Assembly (NCBI RefSeq): GCF_027579695.1
Contig: NC_083590.1
Location: 20,404,610 to 20,468,609 of the forward strand
From: Neoarius graeffei
Taxonomy: Eukaryota; Chordata; Actinopteri; Siluriformes; Ariidae
DNA length: 64,000 nucleotides
Direction: 5' to 3'
The notes beneath the pieces were generated by a model. The model was not told the DNA's origin, searched no databases, and saw nothing but the letters and a program-made list of their open reading frames with translations. Shown in pieces: positions 11,351-22,213 of the stretch (its first letter is position 1; each line of letters opens with the position of its first letter). Position numbers and translations under genes: made by a program.

Positions 11351-11959
11351 TCAAACTGCCCTAACAAAGCATGGACTTGTCCCTGTTCAGAGCTAGACAG
11401 AGAACTGGACAAGTCCAGTTGAGTTATTTGCTCCTGGATGGTGGGTGTCACCGAGTCAGCAGTGTGAGAGGCAATGGTAGCTATAACTGAAGAAACCGCT
11501 GACACACCTGCAGGCAGACTAACCACATAAACACATTGTAGCATGCCTAAGGCTATACGGGGATACAAAAGAATGTCAGTGGTACCAACATTAACGACTG
11601 GCATACAAGCCGTACCATTGTTGACCCGTACCAAGGCTGGAGATGCCAGCAACCCTGAAGGCAGGCCGGATTCCAAGGGCTCAAACAATACAACGCCACT
11701 AGCATATTGGACCGAACAAGTGGCTGGAACCAGTTTCATAAACCCACCCGGTACACGGCAAGCTCTTCGGCCTCTGACCTTCACCTGACCTACTGCACTA
11801 GCGGAGGGCTGGATGTCAGCCTGGTGGCAATGCTGGAAAGCTTGGAAAAGAGGTGCCGGAGCCTTGGATATCAATGGATCCTTCAGGAGAGCTAGCCCAT
11901 GCTGGCTGAACAGCTCTTGGTAACACCTACTCAGGACATTCATTCCTAGTACCCCAGGC

Positions 11960-13420
11960 ACCTAATTAAGGGCATCTGGGGGGTCCTTGACTACCAAGAT
12001 CCCACAGTTTGGCATTACCTTACCGCAAAGCTGGACATCCAACTCCATGTAACCAATATAGGGGATGGCCAACCCATTGGCGGCACGAAGCTGGAGCCTG
12101 TTGCATGATTTCAAACTACTCAGCCCCATGGGTGCAAAATGCCTTTGAAAGAAGGTTTCAGTCACAGTGGATACCATAGATCCAGTGTCAATAAGGCAGG
12201 GCACCTGTACCCTTCTTATAGATACGTCCAGATGAGGACAAGATGACAACAAACTTGCTGTACTAGACCGATCAGTCAACTCCTGCGAGCCAATAAGGTT
12301 CCCAACCAAGCTGTGACTCAGCAGCTTGGTGGGTAGGAGTTTCCCGCTGGGGTAGACAATTGAGGTGGATTGCCACTAGAGGGCCGGTCCGTGGAAGGCA
12401 TGGCAGCCTGGACCTGCAATCGCACCCGCTCGCCATCACATTCACAGGCATAATGTCCAGGGCGCCGACACCTACGGCAGATCAATAGCTGCCATGGAAG
12501 AGGATGGGAAAACTGACGAGGCACCTGCAATGAAGCAATACTTTGTCAGCTGATTCAATTGGTCCTGTTGCCGTTTAAGAATCTCCTTCAGTTCACTAAG
12601 CTCAGCGCTGTGTGACTGACCACTACTCAACAACTGGGACCCCCCCCGGACGCCATACTGTATGCCCTGGGTGGCTGGCAAGGAGTAACTACGGGCCCTA
12701 AAAACACCCGGCATGCCCTCCCGTTCCCACCCAATTGCCTCTGCACGTACCTTGAGCAAAGTAGCTTGTGGCTCCCTTCGTACCAACTGTTTCAATTCTC
12801 GGTGAAGGGCGCCATCTAAAACATGCTCGGTAAATTGATCCCACAGAAGAACTTTGGAATTGGGCACTGAGTCAGGAGCAGACTGCTTCACTTTGTCCAT
12901 TAGGCTCAACAAGGCCAAAGAAAACTCTTGCAGGGTCTCTCCATCCTGCTGTTTTCTGGAAAAGAAACCCTCTTGGAGAGCGACGTAAGATTTAGAACAC
13001 CCATAAAGCTCCTTCAAAATGGAAATGATTTTATCAGGGTCCTTGCGTTCCTCACTAGGCCGAAATTTAATCTCCTCGCTCGCTTCCCCCACCAGATGAT
13101 CATAAAGAAAGAAAGCTTGCTCGGAGCGCACCAAGTGTCATGCACGCATACATGCCTGAGCCTCTTCGACCTACTCTTCGATGTTCATACCAGACCTACC
13201 ACTGAACTGTGGACATTTTCGGTCGCGTGGCACAAAAACAAGCCTTTCTGTTCGTGGGGCAACATTATTAGCCGATTGTGGCACTGCATCATCATCACTT
13301 ACGATTGACGGCGCATTTGAAGACATTGAAGATGCCTCAGCCGAAGTAACACTCAGTGGCCTAGCGGTAACCTGTTCCTGTCGCAATTTGTCATTCTCAG
13401 CCCTTAACTGTGCCACCAAT
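11960..13420 (-). pseudogene. gypsy gag and protease region (fossil)
   Basis: A gag-like region with an N-terminal coiled-coil-like stretch (AQLRAENDKLRQEQ) leads to a CCHC knuckle (CRRCRRPGHYACEC, near 12440-12480) and then a retropepsin with the DTGS active-site block near 12190. It is broken in several places. Confidence 0.82.
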
Positions 13421-13730
13421 TCCCTAAGTTCCTACAAATTGTCCATATTATCCATAATAGAGGTAGGGTTACTTACTCAGAAGGAGACCAAGGGACCGTG
13501 GGAAATCCAAGACCGCAAACCAGCTAGATGGTAACGGATCACAAGACAGACGTTGCCGCTTTGTCCTCCAAAAAAAAAAATCAGGAAGGGAAAAACAAGA
13601 CAACACATAACACTTATACAATACAATCATCCAACCACTATTAAAACCAGAACAAACACAAAAATAAAAATAAAAACACGATACAGAACCACCCGTCTCT
13701 GATTCGTTCATCTTGCTGACTACGCCAGAT

Positions 13731-14806
13731 TGCAACAGTGCCGAGAAAGGGCACACTAATTTAAGCAATTGTATGAACGACAGAGACGTGAGTTCCGTGT
13801 CAAAACATATACAATCTTATTTTTCTTTAATCAACACAATAATCTTAAGATACCGGCAATAAAATCTCTCTCTCTCACTCACACACACACACACACACAC
13901 ACCCCAGACAATGGCTTATGGGTGGTGCTGCCCCCTGATGGAGGTGTTCGACAGCAAACCCAATTGTGCTGAGGTAAAACAAAATTAACAAAAACACCAC
14001 AAACCAAAATAAAACACAGCAAACAAAATAATTCACAGCAAACCAAAAGAAAACACACAAAAAGCAATTTAAAAATTACAGCACACCCGGTTTGGGCAGC
14101 GAAATAAGCAACTAATTGCAGGGCGGCAGTCACTGTGAGCAAACAGGAGGAACAAGAGGGGAAGAGGACAAAACGGCAACTCTGACCTCTCACAGTTAGA
14201 GATCACACGGGCCCTAGTGGGAATAAAAATACATTTACTTGACTGCAGCAACTGGCTATCACAACTAGAAGAAATAAAAAGCAAGAGCCTACCGAATAGC
14301 TGGCACACACCACCAAAAAGGAAGCACACGCCGCCGAGGGAGAGACTTCGTTTACTGAACCGTCTCGTGATGTATGCTGCAAGCCAAGAATAAGGTCAAC
14401 ACGCTGCCCCACGAAATGTTCAGTGCACACGCAAGTAAGTTTGTAAAGTCACCTGAGCAAAGATCAGCGAGCGCATCGGAGGGGAAAAGATGGAGCACTA
14501 CTGCTAGGCAGTTAGCGAACAAGCAGCCAAAACGAGCAGCCAGTGGCAAAATGAATTCCCTCCGAGGCACAAGCAAAGAGGATTGTAGAAGCCAGAGCCG
14601 CTAGCCTTGCATGTTCCTCTCAGCAAAAAAAAAAAACATTTGTACAGCCATCTGGCTTTATATAGGTGTGGCTAGCAGTCGCCCAATCACGAGCCCAGGT
14701 GAGGCACCGCTGAGGGACCGTCACCAAATTACCGTTTCATTCCAACCACGCACAGAAGAGGCGCAGATACAGCGATGATCACCAAATTAACAGCACTACT
14801 GCTACA
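13731..14806 (-). repeat. gypsy LTR (5' LTR)
   Basis: About 1076 bp. It is longer than its partner mainly because of a (CT)n(CA)n expansion at about 13866-13902. It begins TG, ends CA, and is followed by ATGG (14807-14810). Confidence 0.85.
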
Positions 14807-15020
14807 ATGGCACAAAATCTGGACTGCTTGAGTCAAGCGAGACCTCTCCTACAAACAAAATTGCATGCAAAGCTAAGTTAACATGCTAACAATATTCATT
14901 ACATTGTGTAACTATGACCCAGCTAATCAGACAAACGTTACCAAAGTATTTTGCTACATCAATAAACGAAGACTAGAAAGAATAAAAAAAAGAAAGATTT
15001 AATAAATAGCCTGATCTTAC

Positions 15021-15210
15021 CTGTGATGAAGTGGGCGCTGCAAACCCGCGCATTTTTGATAGTGCTTTCATCCCAGTCTACACGTTTGATGGCTTGTAGC
15101 CATAGACGTCGGCGATTTTTTTGGAATAGGTGAGATCCTGCTGGAATTCTGTACATTTTAACCCCATCACTGCTACGATTCTGACACCCGACAACACAAC
15201 AACTAGGCAT
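15021..15210 (-). pseudogene. THAP-domain first exon of ISL2EU transposase A
   Basis: From ATG (15208-15210) the minus strand reads MPSCCVVGCQNRSSDG, RRRLWLQAIKRVDWDES and RVCSAHFITG, ending at a GT donor just below 15021. This is a full C2CH THAP signature: C-x4-C, the invariant Trp and C-x2-H. THAP domains bind the transposon ends. The catalytic exons are missing because the element interior is replaced by the gypsy insertion, so only the DNA-binding exon survives, in an open frame. Confidence 0.75.
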
Positions 15211-15683
15211 CGCTGAGTCTTTTTTGAGTCCAGGCTGCGCGCGCAATTTCCGCTTACGTATGAATGACGTTTACTGCGAAGGGGTCTATACAGATCAGTT
15301 AAATTATGGTCAGACAACAGATTTTGTAATGGCTGAGAATAGGCCAGGCTATGTCCATAGGCCACATTTAAACTGATTTATTTCACCTGTTTGTGAGAAC
15401 ACCAAGAAGAATGCATATGCACATGTAGGCTATATCTCTAAAATTGTATGCACTATAGCATGAACTTAAAAAGTAGATATGTGACCTCAACATAGCCTAG
15501 GTCAGAATCAACCTTACTAACCATTCCCCACAACTGAATGAATAAAGCAAGAAGATGTGTACAAAAGTGAACACTTTAATGGAAGGTGCAACAAGCTGTT
15601 CAACACAGCAATATGGCCAAACTGTCAGAATGGTATGTTAAACAGAAACAAAAAAGAGACAAGTGATTTGAGAATATATACCT

Positions 15684-16274
15684 ACGGAAGCCGAGAGAGG
15701 CCCTTCATATAATCCTTTTTTTTATTCACCTTGTTATTCCGAGATAACAACATAATTAATTCAGGATCTCGAGAAAACAACACAACTAATTCGAGATCTC
15801 GAGAAAACAAAACAAATTATTCCATGATCTTGAGAAAACAATATTTCATGATCTCGAGTAAACAGCTGAAAAATGGTTCATTCAGGTGCGCCAAGAGACT
15901 TGTGATATGCTGACTTTGGGGCTATTTCTCATTCTGTATAGATGCAACTTGGGTCATTAGAATGTCTGGAAAAATCGATCACCTAATAAGGCAATATTTT
16001 GATCAGGGGTTGACACAGGGAGAGATTGCATTAAGTCTTTTAATAAGGGATAATTTCAAAATTAGTCCGCGGCACCTCCGCAGAAGACTGGCCCGGCTTC
16101 GTCTCTACCGACGGAGATACAGTGATCCAGCTGAGATCATGAAATAATTTTGTTTACTCGAGATCATGGAATAATTGTTTTGTTTTCTCGAGATCTCGAA
16201 TTAATTATGTCGTTATCTCGGGATAACAAGGTGAATAAAAAAAGATTATATGAAGGGCCTCTCGCGGCTTCCGT
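15684..16274 (+). mobile_element. TIR element with HTH ORF, copy 1
   Basis: Ends ACGGAAGCCGAGAGAGG and CCTCTCGCGGCTTCCGT form inverted repeats that continue inward through CCCTTCATATAATC. Sub-terminal arrays of CTCGAGAAAACAA and TCTCGAGAT motifs occur on both flanks of a 61-codon ORF (15962-16147). The same element sits at the same position in the second copy of the host transposon (about 23230-23850), so it inserted before that transposon spread. ATATAC on both sides may be the target duplication. Confidence 0.7.
15962..16147 (+). CDS. 61-aa HTH-like ORF of a TIR element, copy 1
   Basis: It reads MSGKIDHLIRQYFDQGLTQ, then EIALSLLIRDNFKISPRHLR and a very basic tail with RRRYSDP. The pattern of hydrophobic helix, GLTQGEIA turn and basic recognition helix fits a helix-turn-helix. 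I recall the same N-terminal module in long fish integrase-like proteins (Integrase_core type), but here it stands alone. The copy at 23384-23569 has 60 of 61 residues the same by eye. It may be a DNA-binding remnant of the transposase. Expression is unknown. Confidence 0.5.
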   Translation: MSGKIDHLIRQYFDQGLTQGEIALSLLIRDNFKISPRHLRRRLARLRLYRRRYSDPAEIMK

Positions 16275-16863
16275 AAATATACACTCAAACAAAACAGCAC
16301 TAAAGGAGGAGAGGGGCAACAGCCCGAGGAAAGCCCCCACAGGAGCGCACAGCATTTGCAACATAGGCTACCCAACTCAGTACAAGAACAAAGCACTTAC
16401 AGTGTGTGCAGTAGGCTTCATGCGCATTGTTCTGCACCTCTCGGAGGAAGGGGTAGGTGCCCTGTAAATCTTTGGAAAAGGTACATTTTCTTTTTGGCAT
16501 AATTGCTGCGGCATTACTGCTGCTAGCTGCTAGACAAAGAATATTCACGCCAGTTAATGTTTATTTTATTGTTGCATGGCAACACGTTCTGTTATCTGGA
16601 ATAATGTGGCTAAATAAACACCCATGCCACAGGGCCAGGGGGCAGTAACCAGGAAAGTTTGCGATTCCTGTCAATTCATCAAAATAGTAAATGCAGACAT
16701 TTCTCCGCTAATGATTCCCACACTGCTCAGTCGCAAACGTCGCGAGTGGCGAAAACCGGGACATATCCGTGTCCCGACAGACTTTTGTTGGGACTCGGGA
16801 CACACAACCCCAAATCGGGACTGTCCCTGTAAAACCGGGACGTCTGGTCACCCTACATATAGA

Positions 16864-18066
16864 AAGTAAAGGACTCTTCTCTCCCTATCAGAGTGGTTTC
16901 CGTAAAGGCCGTAACACAATGGATTCAGTCCTATGTTTAGATTCTGACATTAGGAAGGCTCAGACCAATAAGGAGATAGTAATAGCAGTATTCTTTGACA
17001 TAGAAAAAGCCTATAACATGCTCTGGAAGGAGGGTCTGCTAATTAAGTTAGAGTCCATGGGAATAGGTGGTAAGGCATACAATTGGATTTTGGATTTTCT
17101 ATTTGACAGGAAGATACAGGTAAAAGTAGGTACAGAGTATTCTGAAATATATACAGTGGAGAATGGTACACCGCAAGGTAGTGTGTGTAGCCCATTATTG
17201 TTTAATATCATGATTAATGATGTCTTTTTAAACATAGAGCAAGGTATAGGCAAATCCTTATATGCAGATGATGGAGCATTATGGGTCAGAGGACGTAATA
17301 TTTCACATGTCAAAACAAAAATGCAAGCAGCAATAAAGAAAGTGGAAAAGTGGGCAAATGAATGGGGTTTTAGGCTATCAGTGTCAAAGACTCAAGTAAT
17401 ATGTTTTTCAAGAAGGCGCAAAATCACTCCTTTTTCTTTAAAACTTCATGAACATCCTCTTGAGCAAGTCAAAGCTATCCGATTTCTTGGGGTATGGTTT
17501 GACGAAAAGTTAACATGGAAAGTACACATGAGTAAGGTAGGAAACAAGTGTAAAAAGGTTATTAACATCCTTCGCTGTTTATCAGGACAGTCCTGGGGAG
17601 CCAGCAGAGCAGCTTTGCTTAATGTATACCTGGCACTTATGAGGTCTGTCTTTGATTATGGCTGCATAGCATATATGTCTTCAGCTGAATCTAACATAAA
17701 GGTCTTAGATGTACTGCAAGCTCAGGCTTTGAGGATCTGTAGTGGATCCTTTAAAACATCCCCTGTACCTGCAATGCAGGTGGAAATGGGTGAGATGCCG
17801 CTAAGGATTAGAAGAATACAACTTATGTTGACATACTGGGTTAACCTTAGAGGGCAATATGCTGATCATCCAGCCAAAAATATTTTAAATGACTGTTGGG
17901 AGCATAACAAGTCCAACTTTAGAAGCTTTGGGTGGATAGGTGATGCTAAAGCAGAGAGTTTAGGGCTACATTTAGGGCTACATCAGTTGCAGTACAGTCC
18001 TGTTGTACCTTTATCCTCTATTCAGCCATGGGTTTTCCCATTATCTTCTGAGCATTCAGTTAGAAA
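16864..18066 (+). pseudogene. LINE reverse transcriptase, core
   Basis: RT palm and thumb: PYQSGFRKGRNTMDSV, VFFDIEKAYNMLWKEGL, ENGTPQGSVCSPLLFN and the catalytic LYADDGALW near 17264. The thumb has RFLGVWFDEKLTWKVHM. The reading is open until a stop at 18068-18070, just after a frame change near 18050. The catalytic aspartates are present. Upstream it continues from 1727-2017 across the insertion. Confidence 0.9.
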
Positions 18067-18071
18067 TTAAA

Positions 18072-18341
18072 AAGAAACCAAAAGCGGTGACAGTAGAAGC
18101 CATAGTGCAGAATTATTTAGAGTTACATTTTCCATGCCATACATTCATATTCACAGATGGATCAAAAGATCCAGAAAGAGAGTGTGCTGGTTCAGCAGTA
18201 CACATTCCAGCAAATGATTTGAGCATTTTGAAAAGAATAGATGGCAACTTATCTGTTTACACTACAGAGTTAGTAGCGATCTGGTTGGCCCTGGAATGGA
18301 TAAAAGAAAACAAAATTCACAATACTGTCATCATCTCAGAT
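18072..18341 (+). pseudogene. LINE RNase H domain, first half
   Basis: It reads FIFTDGSKDPERECAGSAV then VYTTELVAIWLALEWIKENK and TVIISDQ. The D of TDGSK, the E of TTEL and the D of SDQ are the first three RNase H catalytic acids. The domain is cut at 18341 by the hAT-like element and resumes at 21707. Confidence 0.87.
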
Positions 18342-18642
18342 CAAGGGCGTAACCATGGTATAAATATTGGGGGGGTCCAAATTTGAGCCCTTCCCAAAAT
18401 ATTTTTAAGTGCATTTCGTGCAGTTTTTATATGGGCCTATTGATAAAGATGTGCTTATCTAGAACATTGTTTTGATGAATACAATTACCAATGAACATGT
18501 TAACATTTATATCTTGTTTTTTTTTTATTGTGTATCAGGCAAAACACAAAACAGAATGTGCAACTGCAAAACATGTAACGCAATACAACATACAAAAAAC
18601 ATGTAAAACATTGCATGAAAATCTGTCACACCAGAGCTAGTC

Positions 18643-18691
18643 ACACACACACACAAACAAACAAACACACACACACACACACACACACACA
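18643..18691. repeat. CA microsatellite
   Basis: A (CA)n tract interrupted by CAAACAAACAAA, inside hAT-like element A. Confidence 0.9.
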
Positions 18692-18857
18692 TTTCAAACA
18701 AATGCAGAAATGCCAAATTGCTACAAAAAAATGGCTACCAAAGCAATAGAAAGGAGCATTACCCTGGTTAATAGGTCAAAACAACATAGAACTTTGTAGA
18801 AAATATATTGACTTTATCTAAATAAATGGCCCAAAAATATGGAGGCGTTCAAGAATA

Positions 18858-19881
18858 GAGGGCTACCGCATGACGTCACCGTACCGCGAGATTTTGTTAG
18901 GGCGCCATATTGGAAGACCTCAAGTATATACATACAAAACAAACTACGAGCGAGAGTGAAGTGACACGATGGCTGATAAGTCTGGTTATGTGAGTACATT
19001 ACCAGCTGCAGAAAGGGCACGGTATGTGGAGAAACTGGCTGTGATTGGTGGGTTTGACCCATATGATAAGGCTCGGGGCAAGGGAGAATGGAAACATAAG
19101 GAGGACCGGACACCAATTCTGCCATCTGTTTGCTACCCAGACATTGTAAACTATTTGTTGTTTACACCCAGTGCCTACACTGCTGATGACTTGAAGGCCT
19201 ACAAAGGGCTACAGGCTTACAATTATGTTGTTAGTGGCTTGGTTCATGATATTACAGCTGTTGTTAAGAATAACCTACATATAGTTATGGCCAAGGTAAT
19301 CTTGTTGATATTTATATTTTAATAATATATCTTTTCAGTTGAAAAATTAATACTTTTTGCTACTATTAAGGTATCCATAATTTAGGTTAATTTATCCAAA
19401 TTATACATATGTATTTATGATCTATGCCTACACAACAACTATGCTTTATTTATATAATAGGAGGGAGAGCAAGCCCCAAACCATCCTAAAATTATTATTA
19501 TTATTATTATTAAATTGTAGAAGTCTGGGAGGCTTGCTCCTCATACAGTTATCAACTTGGGGCCAGTTTAGCATGTTTTAAATCTGAATTTCTTGCGTTT
19601 GCTTACCTCAAAGTGTCCGCAGATCATGCACAGACTTATCCATTATATCCACAGTTTTTTGCCAAGTCTCACACAGGTTTCTTTCAAGTCTACTTTTGGG
19701 CCAATAAATCATAAATAAAACAGCTCAGATTTGTTTGTTTAAGTCGTTTGCCACTCCACTTTATTCTCGTGGGTTCACATACCGCTGCCGTTATTTCCCC
19801 CTAATCACGAGTTTGTTGGTCTTCCAATATGGCGCAGGGTCTGTTTACTTCCGGTTTCGGGTGACGTCAGTGAAATCCCTC
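18858..19881. mobile_element. ISL2EU-type DNA transposon C
   Basis: Ends GAGGGCTACCGCATGACG and, in reverse complement, GAGGGATTTCACTGACG share an inner GACGTCACC block. TA flanks it at 18856-18857 and 19882-19883. It is about 1 kb long and retains only the companion-protein first exon (18969-19295). The right half has no recognisable THAP exon. AATATGGCGC-type sequence lies inside both ends. Confidence 0.75.
18969..19295 (+). CDS. ISL2EU companion protein, first exon (C)
   Basis: ATG at 18969 follows a typical 5' leader. The frame reads MADKSGYVSTLPAAERARYV, GGFDPYDKARGKGEW, CYPDIVNYLLF and YKGLQAYNYVVSGLV, ending at a GT donor after GCCAAG (19295). It is open throughout. It matches the N-terminal region of SWIM/YqaJ-type proteins in fish ISL2EU elements and the two other copies in this window. 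Later exons are absent, so no complete protein can be made from this copy. Confidence 0.6.
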
Positions 19882-20790
19882 TATAATGACTGACCAAAAT
19901 AATAATTTTATTTAATTTATTTACATTTAATTAAAGGACAGTATGCTCTTATTACTAGCCTACTGATGACATGCAGCCTATGATGAGGTTAAAAATAAAG
20001 TTGTTTTAAGGACTCGTAATACAATGCTCTTTACCAGTTCATCTTCAGAGCAGGTCTCTGTCTGTTCCCTTCCTCCATCATGCCTGTGACTCTCTGTGAC
20101 AGACTCATCATGTCTGTGACTCGTCTGGAAAAAAAGGCGAATGTCAGCCCGTTGGTCCTTCCAAGGGTGTAAAAACGGTGTTGATATTGGTGGGGACATA
20201 ATTTGGCCAAGCGCCCCAGTGCGCCATGGTTGTCACATGAAATGTGGCCTACACTGTACAAATGATTGGTTGTCCATTCCTTTGTGTTATTTTGATTTTT
20301 AGCACCAGGTACACTCAGTCTTAGGCTAACATCTGCATGTATATGGGCAATACATTATCACACAGAGAAAGTGGACATTGAAGTTGCTGTGAATTTCGCT
20401 GTAGTGGATGACCTACCCAAAATACAACAACACAATCAATCAAAATTATGTGCTGCTGCTTCATTTTCACACAACTTTTACTATTTTCACACATTTGAAA
20501 CATCATGTGCTTCCTTTTGAGTTACTGCAATTTCAGAATCTGGAAGTAATGTAGGTATGGGTGCTAGAAGTGTGAAGAGTTTTGGTAGTTGTAGTGCATT
20601 TTGCAAAAATGTTTATTCATTAAGTTGAAAGGGTTAAGTGACCATTGTTTCACATTTTTACATTTTATTGCAGAGGTTACATACATACGCATATACACAT
20701 GCATATATACATATGTATATACATGCAAACAATGAGCAAGAAAAAAGTAAATATAAGTAAACATTTAGCATTACCTACAAGCATTTATTA

Positions 20791-20792
<2 letters not shown>

Positions 20793-20854
<62 letters not shown>

Positions 20855-20860
20855 TAGAGA
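20793..20860. repeat. GT/GA compound microsatellite
   Basis: (GT)n followed by a (GA)n run of about 40 bp, then imperfect GACAGACA. Confidence 0.9.
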
Positions 20861-21041
20861 GAGAGGGATTGCAAACAGAAACTCCTTGCTGTTACAGGAT
20901 CATATGACAAAAATGTCATATTATGTCTTCCTTCCGTTTTCTTTTATTGCCCGACATCACTGCCTGTGCGCTGTTTTGCTGTAGCAGCGAGCTGGATGCT
21001 GATTTTACCGCTTGCTACTGCTTACAGCCAATGACAACAAA

Positions 21042-21125
21042 AAACCATAGCAACGTCAAGGCAACGGGAGGTGGGCCAATCAAAAACCATAGCAACGTCA
21101 AGGCAACGGGAGGCGGGCCAATCAA
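21042..21125. repeat. 42-bp tandem pair
   Basis: AACCATAGCAACGTCAAGGC and the following GGGCCAATCAAA block occur twice in direct tandem with one difference. The unit holds a CCAAT box (GCCAATCA) and so may be promoter-like sequence duplicated inside hAT-like element A. Confidence 0.8.
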
Positions 21126-21706
21126 AGCTTCATAAAGCATTTTTACCTGCTGTCCCCACCAATAGTCAGCCGTCTTTGAGAGGTCTGTTCACAACTGAAA
21201 ATCAGCTGGAAGCGATACCGCGTTTGGTGTTTTTATTCAGCGTTTCCCGCATCGCGGCTTCTCCATTCAAAAATGGTATGGACATTTTAAACTCAGCTGA
21301 ATATTGGTATGGACGCGTCCATACGCATTTTTACGCCCATGGGTCCTTCCTTTTCTTTGCGGCTACCGCCATTTGAATGTGTCCACCAGCAGCCTACCTG
21401 ACAGTCCGACTGAGTGGATTTTCAAACCAACGAACCACATGGGCTGACCCAAGTGCACAATCATAGGGGGTGGTCGCAAAGGTTTTTTTTTTTGTTTGTT
21501 TCTCTGTGCTTCCTAAATTGAAAGTAAATCGGACATAACAAGGATTCATTATATAGCCATGGTTCAGGATGGCATATTATTTGTCTCATATTGATATAAT
21601 ACGCCAAATATTGGGGGGGACAGATTGGTACTTTCCCAATATTGGGGGGACATGTCCCCCCCCCCCCCCCCCCAGTGCCTATGGTCGTTACGCCCATGTC
21701 TCAGAT

Positions 21707-22213
21707 AGTTATAGCTCTACAAAGCATACAGTCAGGTAGATCATTCAGGGGCGACCTCATCAATGAAATATACAGTACATTATTCCATCTAGAAGCAGTA
21801 GGAATAGTAATTCATTTTCTTTGGGTACCGGCACATGCTGGTGTTAAGGGTAATGAGCAGGTGGACAAGTTAGCCAAACAAACACTCAAGCATGAAGAGG
21901 TAGATTTACTAATCCCTGTGAGTAGGGCGGAGGCTAAGGTCCTTATAAAGAATCATGCCAAATCAATCTGGCAGGAATACTGGGATGATAAAGGGCAGAC
22001 ATCTGTACAACATCCAAAAACAGGTGGACAAAGGAAGAATGGAAGGCAGAAGTAGGAAAGATGAGAGCATGATAACCCGTTTAAGAATTGGTCACACAGG
22101 GCTTAACGGTACACTAAAAATAATGGGTAAACATCACTCAGGAAACTGTGATTACTGTAGCCAGCTGGAAACAGTTGAGCATGTTTTATTTCACTGCAAA
22201 CAGTATGAGGAAG
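21707..22213 (+). pseudogene. LINE RNase H second half and C-terminal knuckle
   Basis: It resumes with SQIVIALQSIQSG and contains IHFLWVPAHAGVKGNEQVDK, the RNase H H-x-G-N-x-x-V-D signature. After a frame change near 22000 comes RLRIGHTGLNGTL then CDYCSQLETVEHVLFHC, a Cys/His knuckle that ends many LINE ORF2 proteins. It is cut by the SINE at 22214. Confidence 0.87.

Larger units (their letters stand above)
2905..14806 (-). mobile_element. Ty3/gypsy LTR retrotransposon (fossil)
   Basis: It is oriented on the minus strand. Two long terminal repeats (2905-3944 and 13731-14806) begin TG and end CA and are flanked by a 4-bp duplication ATGG (2901-2904 and 14807-14810). A C-rich tract at 3951-3960 is the polypurine tract read on the minus strand, and a candidate primer site abuts the right LTR at about 13710-13730. 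gag with a CCHC knuckle, protease, reverse transcriptase/RNase H and integrase are all recognisable in order. The element is broken: several breaks lie in its coding region and a 4.2-kb ISL2EU is inserted in pol. The LTRs look alike to within a few per cent by eye, so it is fairly recent compared with the LINE that contains it. Confidence 0.9.
2210..15286. mobile_element. ISL2EU-type DNA transposon A
   Basis: Inverted ends GACCCCTTCGCA are flanked by a TA duplication (2208-2209 and 15287-15288). The sister copy of the host element reads straight across this site near 24235, giving an in-window empty site. Two gene remnants face inward from the two ends: a companion protein exon on plus (2281-2590) and a THAP-domain exon on minus (15021-15210). 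That convergent layout fits ISL2EU elements as I know them. The interior was replaced by a gypsy insertion (2905-14806). Assignment to ISL2EU rests on the protein pair and the TA site. Confidence 0.75.
2026..16855. mobile_element. hAT-like transposon, copy 1, with nested insertions
   Basis: Ends are TAGGGTGACCAG and CTGGTCACCCTA, flanked by 8-bp duplications CATATGGA (2018-2025) and CATATAGA (16856-16863), one mismatch. An 8-bp duplication suggests the hAT superfamily. Its own sequence is only 2026-2209 plus 15287-16855, about 1.75 kb, and matches the inverted copy at 22684-24429. The terminal region is rich in GGGACA/TGTCCC motifs. No transposase was seen, so it is non-autonomous. It interrupts the LINE reverse transcriptase. 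Confidence 0.85.
18342..21698. mobile_element. hAT-like transposon A with nested ISL2EU
   Basis: Ends are CAAGGGCGTAACCAT and, in reverse complement, CATGGGCGTAACGACCAT, with an exact 8-bp duplication TCTCAGAT (18334-18341 and 21699-21706). Tracts of G and C with GGGGACATGTCCCC lie next to both ends. It interrupts the LINE RNase H. The interior contains ISL2EU element C, microsatellites and a tandem 42-bp pair. No hAT transposase was recognised. Confidence 0.87.

Noticed and set aside
2905-14806. An intact, mobile gypsy element
   Set aside because: Its coding region is broken in several places and split by a 4.2-kb transposon.
21071-21376. 101-codon plus-strand frame near the 42-bp tandem pair
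   Set aside because: No domain. It overlaps promoter-like and hAT terminal sequence.
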